NCBI GenBank assembly: GCA_938005545.1
Contig: CALKXV010000013.1
Location: 62,001-126,000 of the forward strand
From: an uncultured Paracoccaceae bacterium
GTDB taxonomy: Bacteria; Pseudomonadota; Alphaproteobacteria; Rhodobacterales; Rhodobacteraceae
Direction of reading: 5' to 3'
Length of the DNA stretch: 64,000 nucleotides
In this document: piece after piece, positions 54,817-63,611 of the stretch
Numbering within the stretch: position 1 is the stretch's first letter
Layout: the number at the start of each line of letters is the position of its first letter
The notes under the pieces: model-generated
Databases searched by the model: none
Told to the model about the DNA's origin: nothing
Seen by the model: only the letters and a program-made list of their open reading frames with translations
Program-made: the position numbers and the translations under genes

Positions 54817-55359
54817 CTAAGTTGCTTCGCGCGATTTTGGTTCCATTTGCGCACCAACCATCCAGGATATCTCGTCTATTTTCCGAGAAAGCTCACTCAG
54901 AAGATCAGCAGAACAATTATCGTTGAGCTCTGCAACAGTCTTTACGCTGGCGCGAACAAGAATCTTCAGCTGGAAGATCGAACTTGAAAAGGCTTCAATA
55001 TGATTTGTCGTTGATGCGATATTCAGCGGGTAGTCGGGGAGGTGCGTGTCCTTAGCCGCCGCTTGGATTGTGCCTTTCACCTGTCCGCCCAACGCTGCGA
55101 TCCGTTCAGCTACAATGTCAGCATGGTCATTCAACTCGGCGTTTACCTTGTCAAAGAACTCGTGCAACGCCAAAAATTCCCGCCCTTGCACAGTCCAGTG
55201 AACCTGTTTCGCGTGACTAGCCAAGTCGATAAGATCATACAAGCGCTGCTGCAGCACTTCGCATACATCATCGTTTGGTGGGACAAATCTATTAGGCATT
55301 GTGTAACTCGCTTTTGTGTCTAGCAGACGTTTGCATTTTCGCGCGGTCCTTGTGGTCAT
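54817..55359 (-). CDS. dps: Dps-family DNA-protecting ferritin
   Basis: The 180-residue protein has the Dps ferroxidase motif KQVHWTVQGREF with His54 and, in the following helix, Asp81 and Glu85 of HADIVAE. These sit between two subunits of the dodecamer and oxidise iron with peroxide. An N-terminal basic tail (TTRTARKCKRLL) may bind DNA. The ATG at 55359 has AAGGAGA; the frame above 55359 is not used. Confidence 0.92.
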   Translation of the reverse strand: MTTRTARKCKRLLDTKASYTMPNRFVPPNDDVCEVLQQRLYDLIDLASHAKQVHWTVQGREFLALHEFFDKVNAELNDHADIVAERIAALGGQVKGTIQAAAKDTHLPDYPLNIASTTNHIEAFSSSIFQLKILVRASVKTVAELNDNCSADLLSELSRKIDEISWMVGAQMEPKSREAT

Positions 55360-55554
55360 GCGGCAGCTTCTCCTTATCGTTTGGGAACTTCGGAAGACAA
55401 GACCCACTCACACCATGCGGCATTACGCTAAACACTATCGCGCAGTTGTAAGAGGATATCCCAGAATCTTGCTAAATTTCTGAGGAGTAAGAGTTTTTTC
55501 TGAAACCTTGATAAGGTATTTTAAGGGGTTACCTACCTCTTCTACAATAACATT

Positions 55555-55571
55555 GCTGACGTCACGTCAGC
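55555..55571. repeat. Perfect 17-bp palindrome
   Basis: GCTGACGT-C-ACGTCAGC is a perfect inverted repeat around a single base, lying ~200 bp upstream of dps and at the edge of an IS3 remnant. It could be a regulator site or a relic of the insertion. Nothing else in the window repeats it. Confidence 0.4.
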
Positions 55572-55589
55572 TAATTGCACTCATGGAAA

Positions 55590-55960
55590 TCAATTTTTGG
55601 TGCCCTGAGATTAATGACCCAGCGCCCTGATCCGGGTCGTTCAGGTGTAGAATCCGTTCCTGTTTCTTTCTGTTGATTGGGTTGTGGTCAAGGCCGAGTG
55701 GTGCGGTTGAGAATTTCAAAGAAGGCCGGAGCCAGTCCGCCAAGTGATGTGCGTGTTCGTTCTGTGTTGTAGTCGATCCTCCAGTTTTCCATGATCTTCC
55801 GCGCCTCAGCGAGGTTATCGTAGATATGTTCATTCTATTCGCCCTGGTGCCTGCCGTTGAATAACTCGACAAAGGTATTTTTCATCAGCGTTCCCGGTGC
55901 GATGTAATGCCAGCCGGCGCCAGTATCCTAGGTCAGCAACGTTAGATAAAACTTATCAAA
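55590..55960 (-). pseudogene. IS3-family transposase (orfB) C-terminal remnant
   Basis: On the minus strand the text reads [20 protein letters not shown], a stop, then NEHIYDNLAEARKIMENWRI and DYNTERTRTSLGGLAPAFFE. These are typical IS3-group integrase C-terminal blocks. Several stops break it, including one inside the active-site segment, and no complete end is present. Confidence 0.75.
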
Positions 55961-56169
55961 CGCCGCGACGGCTTGGCTATCGATCCAATCAAATATGACA
56001 CCATAGACTCCCCTTGGCCGCGTCGATAGTTTCAGAATCTTGCGGTTAGTTGCACCAATCAGCGTCCAGAAGCTGGATTTGGCAGTATGTCGTGCTATGG
56101 TCCAGCCAACGAAGGACGCCAACGTTGTCCAAAGCGCTGGCCATCAAGTTTCGAATTGGGAGTGATCAA

Positions 56170-57015
56170 ATGCAAGCTGCACGGCAAGCCGAATGGCCCA
56201 GGAACGGTAAGGCTATAGGATATGGAGACTTGACTTTCGGCTATGCAGCCCCGGTCGAGAATCTCGACACTGAAGCTGTGATGCCATTTAGTATCGTGGC
56301 TCTTCACCAGAGTTCATTTGTAGCTGATGCTGCTCTAGGCGGTCGCAAAATGCAGCGCTCCAGCGTGAAGGCAGGCGAATTTTCGTACATTCCAAAAGGC
56401 GTTTGGCAAAAAACATCATCCGAGAAATCCGGGGCTTACCTTTACCTGGTTTTTGACGACGGGCTTCGTCAGCGCTGCGAGGCCGAGCTTGGTGTCTCTA
56501 AACCTCTCTTTGATCCAATAGACTTCCACCCTCGACTAGAACGTAGCCCGCAATACTCGGCTCTGATCAACGACTTTCTTGGATCAGAGGGGCTGGGTGG
56601 TCGGATGCGTGCGGAGGCTTTGGCGTCGCTGCTCGTCTGTGAAATTCTAAATTTCCGGGGGGCCACGCATGAAGCCGTACGTGTTGGCTTGGGCAAGTTC
56701 AAGGTTGCCCAGATCTTGGAATATATCGATGAACACACCGATGAGGAATTATCCTTAGCAACGCTCGCAGAGATCGCGGGTGTCAGCGTTTTCCATTTCT
56801 CTAGGATGTTTAAGATTGATACCGGGATGACACCTCACAAATTTGTGCTGCGTCACAGAGTAAACAAAGCGCGCGAAATGCTCGAACGCGATGACATGCC
56901 CCTTGCAGAAATCGCTTATGAGGTTGGATTTTCGTCACAAAGTCACATGATCTCAAGCTTTAAGCGCTTCGTGGGAACAAGTCCCGGACGGTATCGTAAG
57001 ATTATCAAGCACTGA
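56170..57015 (+). CDS. AraC-family transcriptional regulator
   Basis: The 281-residue regulator has an N-terminal effector domain of unknown ligand and a C-terminal double helix-turn-helix (about 175-275): LATLAEIAGVSVFHFSRMFK, then MPLAEIAYEVGFSSQSHMIS. The ATG at 56170 has a GGGAG site. It is divergent from IS debris and convergent with the kinase-like gene. Its targets are unknown. Confidence 0.9.
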   Translation: MQAARQAEWPRNGKAIGYGDLTFGYAAPVENLDTEAVMPFSIVALHQSSFVADAALGGRKMQRSSVKAGEFSYIPKGVWQKTSSEKSGAYLYLVFDDGLRQRCEAELGVSKPLFDPIDFHPRLERSPQYSALINDFLGSEGLGGRMRAEALASLLVCEILNFRGATHEAVRVGLGKFKVAQILEYIDEHTDEELSLATLAEIAGVSVFHFSRMFKIDTGMTPHKFVLRHRVNKAREMLERDDMPLAEIAYEVGFSSQSHMISSFKRFVGTSPGRYRKIIKH

Positions 57016-57226
57016 ATTGAAATAGAAACCAAAGTTCGGCCTGATCATCTGGTTTTTGCCGGGGCAGTTTTTTTTGGTTGCCGTTGTGGCTGGGGCTGAA
57101 GTTATCGCGATGATATGGTGATTGTAACGGTCCATCCATTTGCCGTCGAATGGAACGACTTAATATTTTTGGAATGCGTTTGTTTGAGAATTCATTGTCG
57201 TATTCTTTGACCATCGATCGTCTTGG

Positions 57227-57907
57227 CTAGGGAAATGATGTTTCCGGAAACGTTAGCCGAATATTTGTACCTTGTGGTTCAACTGAATTAATCGTCATCC
57301 GAATACCCATCGCCTCAACCAATTGTCTAACGTTTCGCAATCCTACCCCGTGAACTGGCGCGCATTCATTGTTTGCAGATCTTAACACGCTGGGTGGTCG
57401 ACAAACACGGCTTGGCATTCCTGAGCCATTGTCACGAATATCGACATATGGCAGCTGTGTTTCCGGTTCAATTCCAATGTGGATCCGAACAATACCAAAA
57501 TTCGACGACAACACGGCCTTTCTTGCATTGTCTGCCAGGTTGAATATTACACGGAACACTTGAAGTTTTCGAACGAAAACAACAGCGTGTTTGCTATCAG
57601 AAGAAACCTCAATAATGTCTTTCGATCCCAGTGCGTTGAGATCAGACGCGACCTCTTGAGCGAGCGCGAACAATGCGGTCAATTCTGAGTTCGGTTCGTT
57701 CCGTTGATGTAGGGCCGCATTACAGATATCCATGCATCGATCGACACACCTTTCCATTCGCATTAGTCGCTTGCAGGCTTGCAACTGGCTAGTGTCGGTA
57801 AGGGTATCGATGTCCATCTTCAACGTTGAGATAACATTGCGAATATCGTGGAAGGGACCGGCAAATGTGACGGTCGGATCAACTGTATCATGATCTATCG
57901 GTTTCAT
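57227..57907 (-). CDS. Short histidine-kinase-like protein
   Basis: The 226-residue protein has a DHp-like segment with the candidate phospho-His in GPFHDIRNVISTL (His20) and an ATPase domain with the N box NLADNARKA (122-130), G1 DIRDNGSGMP (156-165) and G2 GVGLRNVRQ (187-195). It lacks a sensor or membrane region, so it resembles cytosolic phosphotransfer-type kinases more than classic receptors. No response regulator gene is adjacent. Confidence 0.8.
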   Translation of the reverse strand: MKPIDHDTVDPTVTFAGPFHDIRNVISTLKMDIDTLTDTSQLQACKRLMRMERCVDRCMDICNAALHQRNEPNSELTALFALAQEVASDLNALGSKDIIEVSSDSKHAVVFVRKLQVFRVIFNLADNARKAVLSSNFGIVRIHIGIEPETQLPYVDIRDNGSGMPSRVCRPPSVLRSANNECAPVHGVGLRNVRQLVEAMGIRMTINSVEPQGTNIRLTFPETSFP

Positions 57908-58216
57908 AGTCCATAATTAGCCTGATCAATTCGAACTCTATATCAAATTTCATAGTAAACATCACAATATTGCACAATCTGATGAACAAGTAACAACAAA
58001 GGTGAAACGTTGATCGGCTCGGTCCGCACACCCGAAATGCAATTGCCGGAACACCATTGGATATCACAAGCTGCCAACGATCGCCCATTTAATGTAAAGC
58101 TGGTGGATCGGTTTCAACGGCACCAACTCTCGTCAAAGAGCCCAGCGAGCGCCAGCTTTTCAGACCACGCAGAGGTGAATTTTGGAAAAGGTGTAAGGAA
58201 AGGCTTGTAAATTATT

Positions 58217-58230
58217 CTACCTTCTAGTAG
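58217..58230 (+). promoter_or_regulatory. Candidate MarR operator before the cupin-SDR-oxidase operon
   Basis: CTACCTTCTAGTAG (imperfect inverted repeat CTAC/GTAG) is identical, in the direction of transcription, to the site upstream of marR at 62106. It sits about 50 bp before the GST remnant and 400 bp before the cupin gene. TTGTAA lies 17 bases ahead of a TAGGTT-like -10, so the site overlaps a promoter. Confidence 0.65.
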
Positions 58231-58272
58231 GTTAGTATATCCGCAAGCAACGGAGAGGCGTAAATTTTGATG

Positions 58273-58595
58273 ATGAACTTGCGTGCAGAACATACGCTGG
58301 TGAGGACGATGGGTGCCTATTTCTCTCATGCGACGCAGCGGCCCGGCTTGAAGCGTATCAATGTTCTGATTAGGGCAAAAAACAGAAAGAAGTTACCAGC
58401 AAGACAATGATATATCTCGGTGAGTTTCTGGCGGACAACACGTTTATGACCCGTGACACGTTTCCGGCCGCGGACATTATCGTGTTTGCCGGTCTGACCT
58501 TTGTTGAATTTGCAAAGGTCGAGATGCGGCAGAACCGGACGCATCTGGACGTGTGGAGCGCAAATGTTGCGGCATGTCCCGGCGTTGCAACCTGA
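58273..58595 (+). pseudogene. Glutathione S-transferase remnant
   Basis: From 58407 the frame reads FLADNTFMTRDTFPAADIIV, then FAGLTFVEFAKVEMRQ and ANVAACPGVAT, which matches the C-terminal helical domain of a GST. The upstream part (MGAYFSHATQRPG) is in another frame and the N-terminal glutathione domain is missing. It sits between the operator and the cupin gene. Confidence 0.6.
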
Positions 58596-58629
58596 ACCCT
58601 GGCGCCCTCTCAAGTTGGAAGGAAAGTAA

Positions 58630-59298
58630 ATGGAACTGAATGCAAACTTTAATGAGCGCGTGGTGGTCCACTCCGATCAGCTTGAGTGGAATGCCTCGCC
58701 GATGCCCGGTGTGGACCGGCGTATGCTGGACCGCATCGGGGGCGAGGTCGCACGCGCAACAACGATCGTGCGCTATGCGGCAAACAGCAAGTTTTCGGCC
58801 CACACGCACACCGGCGGTGAAGAGTTCATCGTGTTGGATGGCGTCTTTCAGGACGAACATGGCGACTTCCCGGCAGGGACTTATGTGCGCAACCCGCCAA
58901 CGTCGGAACACACGCCAGGCTCTAACGCCGGGTGCACGATCTTTGTGAAGCTTTGGCAGTTTGACATGGATGATCGCAACCAGTTCCACAAACTGATGGC
59001 TGACGAGTTGGCCGCACCTGTCAATGGGGTCGCGACAGCGACGCTACACAAAGACAATCGCGAAACCGTGACCTACAGCCATATCGACCCGGGCATGACC
59101 TATGCCAATAGTGATGCGGGCGGGATTGAAATGCTGGTCATTGATGGATCGGTTGTCGAAAGCGGCGACACGCTTGGCAAGGGTGGATGGTTGCGCGTGC
59201 CTGAAGGTCAATCTGTATCCGCAGTTGCCGGAACGGATGGCGCAAAGGTCTGGGTCAAGACCGGCCATCTTCCACACGCAAAGCCACCGGCGGTCTGA
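58630..59298 (+). CDS. ChrR-like double-cupin protein
   Basis: The 222-residue protein has two cupin repeats with metal-type ligands in the first: [16 protein letters not shown] with [12 protein letters not shown], and a diverged second one (EMLVIDGSV, then GGWLRVPEG). It resembles the cupin domain of the ChrR anti-sigma factor, but lacks the N-terminal sigma-binding zinc domain, so it is probably an enzyme or sensor of reactive carbonyls. An AAGGAAAG site precedes the ATG, and its stop overlaps the SDR start. Confidence 0.82.
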   Translation: MELNANFNERVVVHSDQLEWNASPMPGVDRRMLDRIGGEVARATTIVRYAANSKFSAHTHTGGEEFIVLDGVFQDEHGDFPAGTYVRNPPTSEHTPGSNAGCTIFVKLWQFDMDDRNQFHKLMADELAAPVNGVATATLHKDNRETVTYSHIDPGMTYANSDAGGIEMLVIDGSVVESGDTLGKGGWLRVPEGQSVSAVAGTDGAKVWVKTGHLPHAKPPAV

Positions 59299-59981
59299 TG
59301 GCGGTAGACAAGAAATTGGCGCTTGTCGCCGGGGCAGGAGCTGGCCTTGGCCAGTCTCTCCTCGCTCGGTTTGAGGCAGGCGGATATCACCCCGTCGGGC
59401 TTGGCCGAACGCAGCCCGGCGTGCCCGTGGGCGACTTTCATATGCTTGATCTGGCCGATAGCGCAGCCGTCCCGACCACAATCGCGGAGATCATTGCAGA
59501 ACATGGCCCGCCAAGTGTCGTGGTACACAACACCGCCGAACTGGTCATCGCTCCTTTCACCGAGGCGCGTCTTGAGGATTACAGCCGGACCTGGACATCC
59601 ATGGTGCAGACAGCCGTGTTGCTGGCGCAGTCAACATTGCAGCCCATGACGCGCGCTGGCGGCGGCACGTTCATCGTCTCGGGTGCCACGGCCTCCTTGC
59701 GGGGCGGTGCGCGTTTCTCTGCCTTTGCCAGTGCCAAGTTTGCGCTGCGGGGGCTGACCCAATCGCTGGCGCGGGAATATCAACCGGCAGGCGTTCACGT
59801 GTGTCACACCATCCTGGACGGGATCATCGACACGGAGCGTTCGCGCGATCTGCACGGCCTCGATCCCGCGAAATTGATGAAACCAGACGACATCGCCGAG
59901 GTGTATTGGCAGCTGGCACATCAGCCCAAATCAACATGGACGCACGAGCTTGACATGCGGCCAGCATCAGAAAGTTTTTGA
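59298..59981 (+). CDS. Short-chain dehydrogenase/reductase
   Basis: The 227-residue SDR starts with AGAGAGLGQSL for cofactor binding and has HNTAEL in the NAG position. The usual YxxxK is replaced by FASAKFALRG, with a Phe in the Tyr position. The missing Tyr means the typical reductase chemistry may be altered. The start shares bases with the cupin stop (TGATG). The next gene's ATG is two bases past its stop. Confidence 0.82.
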   Translation: MAVDKKLALVAGAGAGLGQSLLARFEAGGYHPVGLGRTQPGVPVGDFHMLDLADSAAVPTTIAEIIAEHGPPSVVVHNTAELVIAPFTEARLEDYSRTWTSMVQTAVLLAQSTLQPMTRAGGGTFIVSGATASLRGGARFSAFASAKFALRGLTQSLAREYQPAGVHVCHTILDGIIDTERSRDLHGLDPAKLMKPDDIAEVYWQLAHQPKSTWTHELDMRPASESF

Positions 59982-59982
59982 C

Positions 59983-61056
59983 ATGCAAACTCTGATCATT
60001 GGTGGCGGACTATCTGGCCTGGCTTTGGCCGAGCAACTTGAAGCGCAGGGCCACGACTACATGCTGGTTGAAGCGCGAGCGCGCTTTGGCGGCCGGATCA
60101 AGACCGAGACGCTTGGCGCGGGCTATTTCGATATGGGTCCGGCATGGTTCTGGCCAGGGCAGCCCCGCATCGCCGCAATGATCAACAGGTTAAAATTGGA
60201 AAAATTCAATCAGTTTGCTGAGGGCATTCTGTCCTTTGAGGACGAGCAGCAAAATGTGCAACGTGGCCGTGGCTTTGCTTCTATGGAAGGGTCCTGGCGG
60301 TTAAAAGGAGGCTTGGCGCATCTTACTCAAACGCTCGCGGATCGCTTGCCTGATGCGCGCAAACGTCTGAATGCCAATGTGACCAGCTTATCCAAGGCCA
60401 GCTGCGGAATCACGGCAACCTTTGCGGACGGCACCACGCTGACGGCGGGCACAGTTGTGCTGGCGCTTCCGCCCAGAGTTGCCGCTGAAATCACGTTTGA
60501 ACCCGCTTTGCCAGCGGGGACGATCCGCGCGATGCAGGGTATTGCAACCTGGATGGCAGGCCAGGCAAAGGCGGTTGCCGTATATGACGAACCATTCTGG
60601 CGAAAAGCAGGGCTTTCTGGGGACGCGATGAGCCGGTTTGGCCCAATGGCCGAGGTCCATGATGCGTCACCTGCCGAAGGTGGGCCATATGCCTTGTTTG
60701 GATTCATCGGTGTTCCGCCACAGAACCGCGGGGATGAACAGGTGCTGCGTCAGCAGGTGTTGGCACAGTTTGCCCGGTTGTTTGGCGCAGAAGCGACCAA
60801 TCCCAGAGAGCTGTTCATCAAGGACTGGGCGTTTGATGCGCGCACCTCGACGGAGGCAGACAAGAAGCCGCTTTATGAACATCCCAGCTACGGCTTACCG
60901 AACGCGATGGTCGATCTTTGGGGCGGCCAGCTCCACTTTGCCGGAACAGAGGTCGCACCCCAGTTTGGCGGCTACATCGAGGGCGCGCTGGAAGCTGCGG
61001 ATAACGTGGCACGAACAATTGGGCACAGCAAAATGAATCGTGCTCATGCCAGTTGA
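59983..61056 (+). CDS. FAD-dependent amine oxidase-type protein
   Basis: The 357-residue flavoprotein has the dinucleotide motif LIIGGGLSGLALAEQLEAQG at the N-terminus, RFGGRIKTE for FAD binding and the C-terminal HFAGTEVAPQFGGYIEGALE. It fits the flavin amine oxidase family (monoamine oxidase-like, protoporphyrinogen-oxidase-like). It is the last gene of the MarR-linked operon. The substrate, perhaps an amine, is unknown. Confidence 0.87.
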   Translation: MQTLIIGGGLSGLALAEQLEAQGHDYMLVEARARFGGRIKTETLGAGYFDMGPAWFWPGQPRIAAMINRLKLEKFNQFAEGILSFEDEQQNVQRGRGFASMEGSWRLKGGLAHLTQTLADRLPDARKRLNANVTSLSKASCGITATFADGTTLTAGTVVLALPPRVAAEITFEPALPAGTIRAMQGIATWMAGQAKAVAVYDEPFWRKAGLSGDAMSRFGPMAEVHDASPAEGGPYALFGFIGVPPQNRGDEQVLRQQVLAQFARLFGAEATNPRELFIKDWAFDARTSTEADKKPLYEHPSYGLPNAMVDLWGGQLHFAGTEVAPQFGGYIEGALEAADNVARTIGHSKMNRAHAS

Positions 61057-61068
61057 TACAAAATCTGA

Positions 61069-61400
61069 TCTGTTAGAGTCCGCCGAACGCACCCTGCGCG
61101 CGCGGTTTCGACGAATTTAGCATGCGGACCTAGCCAACGACGTTGGCATTCGCAAGGCCAGCATTCATTACCACGTCCCAACATAGGTCGCCTTGTCAAT
61201 CGAATTGATGCAACGCTACCAAACAGCCATCTGCGAGGCCTGTGCGGAAATCGAGGATGGCCCAACAACAGCTGTCGGGCGGCTTACCGCATTGGTCGCC
61301 CTCTACCGCGGCGCATTGAATGACGGCAAGAACCTGTGTCTGTGGTTTCATTTTTCGCCAGCCGGGAAAGCCTGCTACCGAAAGTCATCGTCCAAATCGG
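61069..61400 (+). pseudogene. TetR-family regulator remnant
   Basis: The frame reads LLESAERTLRARF, a stop, then HADLANDVGIRKASIHYHVPT, a stop, then LSIELMQRYQTAICEACAEI and a helical tail. This is the helix-turn-helix and ligand region of a TetR regulator with at least two in-frame stops. It starts 12 bp after the amine oxidase gene. The following 216 bp hold nothing I can name. Confidence 0.7.
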
Positions 61401-61616
61401 GCCATTTCGGGTTATGATTATTAACTGACTGACTGAGGTATTTAAGATGGGTGCACAGGATGACACTCCATCAGCGGTGTTAGCAAAGCGATCTTAGAAG
61501 TGGCTACGGCTTGGTCCCTACTAGAGGGTGCTCAATCGAGTGCAAGAACAGAAGAGAATGTTGCCCTATTTGACAATGCTCTTGAGCTTTTGATCGCTCG
61601 TGTTGGCTCTGCTCGA

Positions 61617-62057
61617 TTATTTTAAGCGATCACGGATTTTCTTTAGTTCAGCGATCATTGTCTGCGCTTCGTCGTCGCTTACCCCGATTGCGCTGCAAAA
61701 TGCCGACGGGACGGAAATTGCCTTTGCACGCAGATTGCTGCCTTTTTCGGTCAACATCACATTTACACGTCGTTCATCATCTGAATTTCTTTCCCGCACC
61801 ACCAGACCAAGCTTTTCCATGCGCTGCACAAGAGGTGTCATCGTTGCGCCTTCCATTTCCAATGCTTGTGCCAACTGATTGACACTCATTCCGTCATTCT
61901 CCCATAGGGTCAGCAACGTCAGATATTGCGGGTACGTCACTTGCAGGCTCGCAAGGAGTTCAGCATACTTCTTGGTTATCGCTCGCGACGTCGAGTAGAG
62001 TGCAAAACACATCTGTTCCCTAAGTAGCAGAGGGTTCTTTTCTTTCGTCACCGCCAT
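61617..62057 (-). CDS. MarR-family transcriptional regulator
   Basis: The 146-residue regulator has the MarR winged helix (SVNQLAQALEMEGATMTPLV, then MEKLGLVVRERNSDDERRVN) within a helical dimer scaffold. The MarR operator at 62106 lies 49 bp before its ATG, so it probably represses itself. An identical operator in front of the cupin-SDR-oxidase operon suggests that it controls that operon. The ligand may be an aromatic or an electrophile. Confidence 0.92.
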   Translation of the reverse strand: MAVTKEKNPLLLREQMCFALYSTSRAITKKYAELLASLQVTYPQYLTLLTLWENDGMSVNQLAQALEMEGATMTPLVQRMEKLGLVVRERNSDDERRVNVMLTEKGSNLRAKAISVPSAFCSAIGVSDDEAQTMIAELKKIRDRLK

Positions 62058-62105
62058 TTTCGACCCTTTACTGGTTTAACTGGTATTGGTGGATCTCCCA
62101 AATAT

Positions 62106-62119
62106 CTACTAGAAGGTAG
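62106..62119 (-). promoter_or_regulatory. Candidate MarR operator before marR
   Basis: Reading in the direction of marR, the sequence is CTACCTTCTAGTAG, identical to the site at 58217. It lies in the promoter region 49-62 bp before the start codon. The shared 14-mer is the basis for linking the two transcription units. Confidence 0.68.
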
Positions 62120-62171
62120 TAAGCAGGTCATAAATGCAACCCTGTTCCTCACGCCGCTAAGATAAGTTCTT

Positions 62172-62201
62172 ACCAACGTAGCTCGAGGACATCCCGTTGG
62201 T
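62172..62201 (-). terminator. Possible terminator of the aldehyde dehydrogenase transcript
   Basis: ACCAACG and CGTTGGT form a 7-bp stem with a 16-base loop directly after the aldehyde dehydrogenase stop. The loop is long and no T-run follows, so this is a weak call. Confidence 0.35.
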
Positions 62202-63611
62202 TTAGAGCTTTATCACGGCCATCTTGTTTTGGGTCATGTCCTGCATCGTGTACCCGATACCCCCGGTATTGTATCCAGATTGCTTGCGTCCCGCGAACGG
62301 CATCCAGTCAACACGGAACGCTGTGTGGTCATTGACCATCACAGCGGTCGCATCCAACTGCTTGACGGCATTCAGCGCTGTATCAAGATTTTTTGTAAAC
62401 ACGGCAGACTGGAACGCAAACGGCAGCGCGTTCGCCCGTTCAAAGGCATCATCAATCGAAGCATATTCATACACACAAGCAACGGGCCCGAAGATCTCTT
62501 CACGCGAGACAAGCGCCTGTTCTGGGGGTTGGAACAAGATCGTCGGTTCATAGGTTGAGGCGCTGATCCTTTGCCCGCCGGTCATGACCGCGGCACCCGC
62601 CGCCTTCGCCTCTTCCACCCACTCGGCAACACGGTCCACCTCTTTGGGATGGATGAGCGGCCCGCAATCCGTTGCCTCCTCAATTGCATTGCCAACAACG
62701 AGTTGTGAGGCTGCCTGCGACAAAAGCGTCGCGATTTCCTTTGCGGTGTTTTTGGGCGCAAATATGCGCTGGACGGACACACAGACCTGACCGGAGTGAT
62801 AGAATCCACCCTTGACCAGACTAGGGATCATTGCTTCAATATCGGCTGTCTCATCAACGATCACCGGGGCAATGCCGCCATGCTCAAGGGCGCATCGCGT
62901 GCCGGGGGCCAGTTTGGAGCGCAGCATCCACCCGATCTTTCCAGACCCGATAAAGCTGAAAAAGGCCACCCGCGGGTCCGTCACCATCTGCTCGGCCGAA
63001 GCAGTGTCACAGGGCACGAAGCTGCACCATTCTTCGGGAAGCCCCGCTTCGTACATGATCTCGACAAAGGCTTTGCAGGACAGGGGAGTGTTGGCCGCAG
63101 GTTTGACCAACACCGGGCATCCTGTCGCAATGGCGGGGGCCACTTGATGAACAATCAGGTTCAGCGGATGGTTAAAGGCTGATATCGCAGCAACCACGCC
63201 GATCGGTTCGCGGGTCGTAAACGCTATCCTTCCCGCACCTGCGGCGGTGAGGTCCATCGGGATCTCCGTGCCGGCAAGGTTCGGAATTTCCTTGATGCAC
63301 AAACCGACGCCATCAATCGCACGGGCAACCTCAATCCGAGCATCCACCAGCGGTTTTCCACCTTCATTCGCAATCAGAAACGCCAGTTCTTCAAACCGAC
63401 TCTCCATGATTTTGGCGGCCCTGTTCAGGATATCAATACGCTGATGCGCGGGCAGCCAGTTCTTGCGGTTGCCATGTAGCTGGGCGGCGGTCGCCAGATG
63501 CGCATCAATTTGATCCCATGACCGAAGCGTAACGGTTCCGATGGGTTTCAGATCGTATGGATTGACTACTTCTCGGATTACGTCGACGGTTTTCGGTTTT
63601 GCGTTGGTCAT
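62202..63611 (-). CDS. Aldehyde dehydrogenase
   Basis: The 469-residue NAD(P)-dependent aldehyde dehydrogenase has the conserved Asn147 (AFNHPL), Glu243 (ALEHGG) and catalytic Cys277 (HSGQVCVSVQR). Its start overlaps the preceding stop by four bases (ATGA), so it is coupled to the TPP enzyme upstream. A TTG nine bases earlier is not preferred. Such pairs convert an aldehyde released by a TPP lyase to the acid. Confidence 0.9.
   Translation of the reverse strand: MTNAKPKTVDVIREVVNPYDLKPIGTVTLRSWDQIDAHLATAAQLHGNRKNWLPAHQRIDILNRAAKIMESRFEELAFLIANEGGKPLVDARIEVARAIDGVGLCIKEIPNLAGTEIPMDLTAAGAGRIAFTTREPIGVVAAISAFNHPLNLIVHQVAPAIATGCPVLVKPAANTPLSCKAFVEIMYEAGLPEEWCSFVPCDTASAEQMVTDPRVAFFSFIGSGKIGWMLRSKLAPGTRCALEHGGIAPVIVDETADIEAMIPSLVKGGFYHSGQVCVSVQRIFAPKNTAKEIATLLSQAASQLVVGNAIEEATDCGPLIHPKEVDRVAEWVEEAKAAGAAVMTGGQRISASTYEPTILFQPPEQALVSREEIFGPVACVYEYASIDDAFERANALPFAFQSAVFTKNLDTALNAVKQLDATAVMVNDHTAFRVDWMPFAGRKQSGYNTGGIGYTMQDMTQNKMAVIKL

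Noticed and set aside
58326-58613. Minus-strand 95-codon frame
   Set aside because: It is antisense to the readable GST remnant, which explains the open frame.
61518-61531. Third MarR-like site (CTACTAGAGGGTGC)
   Set aside because: Only the left half matches; the right half lacks GTAG and it is not in a clear promoter.
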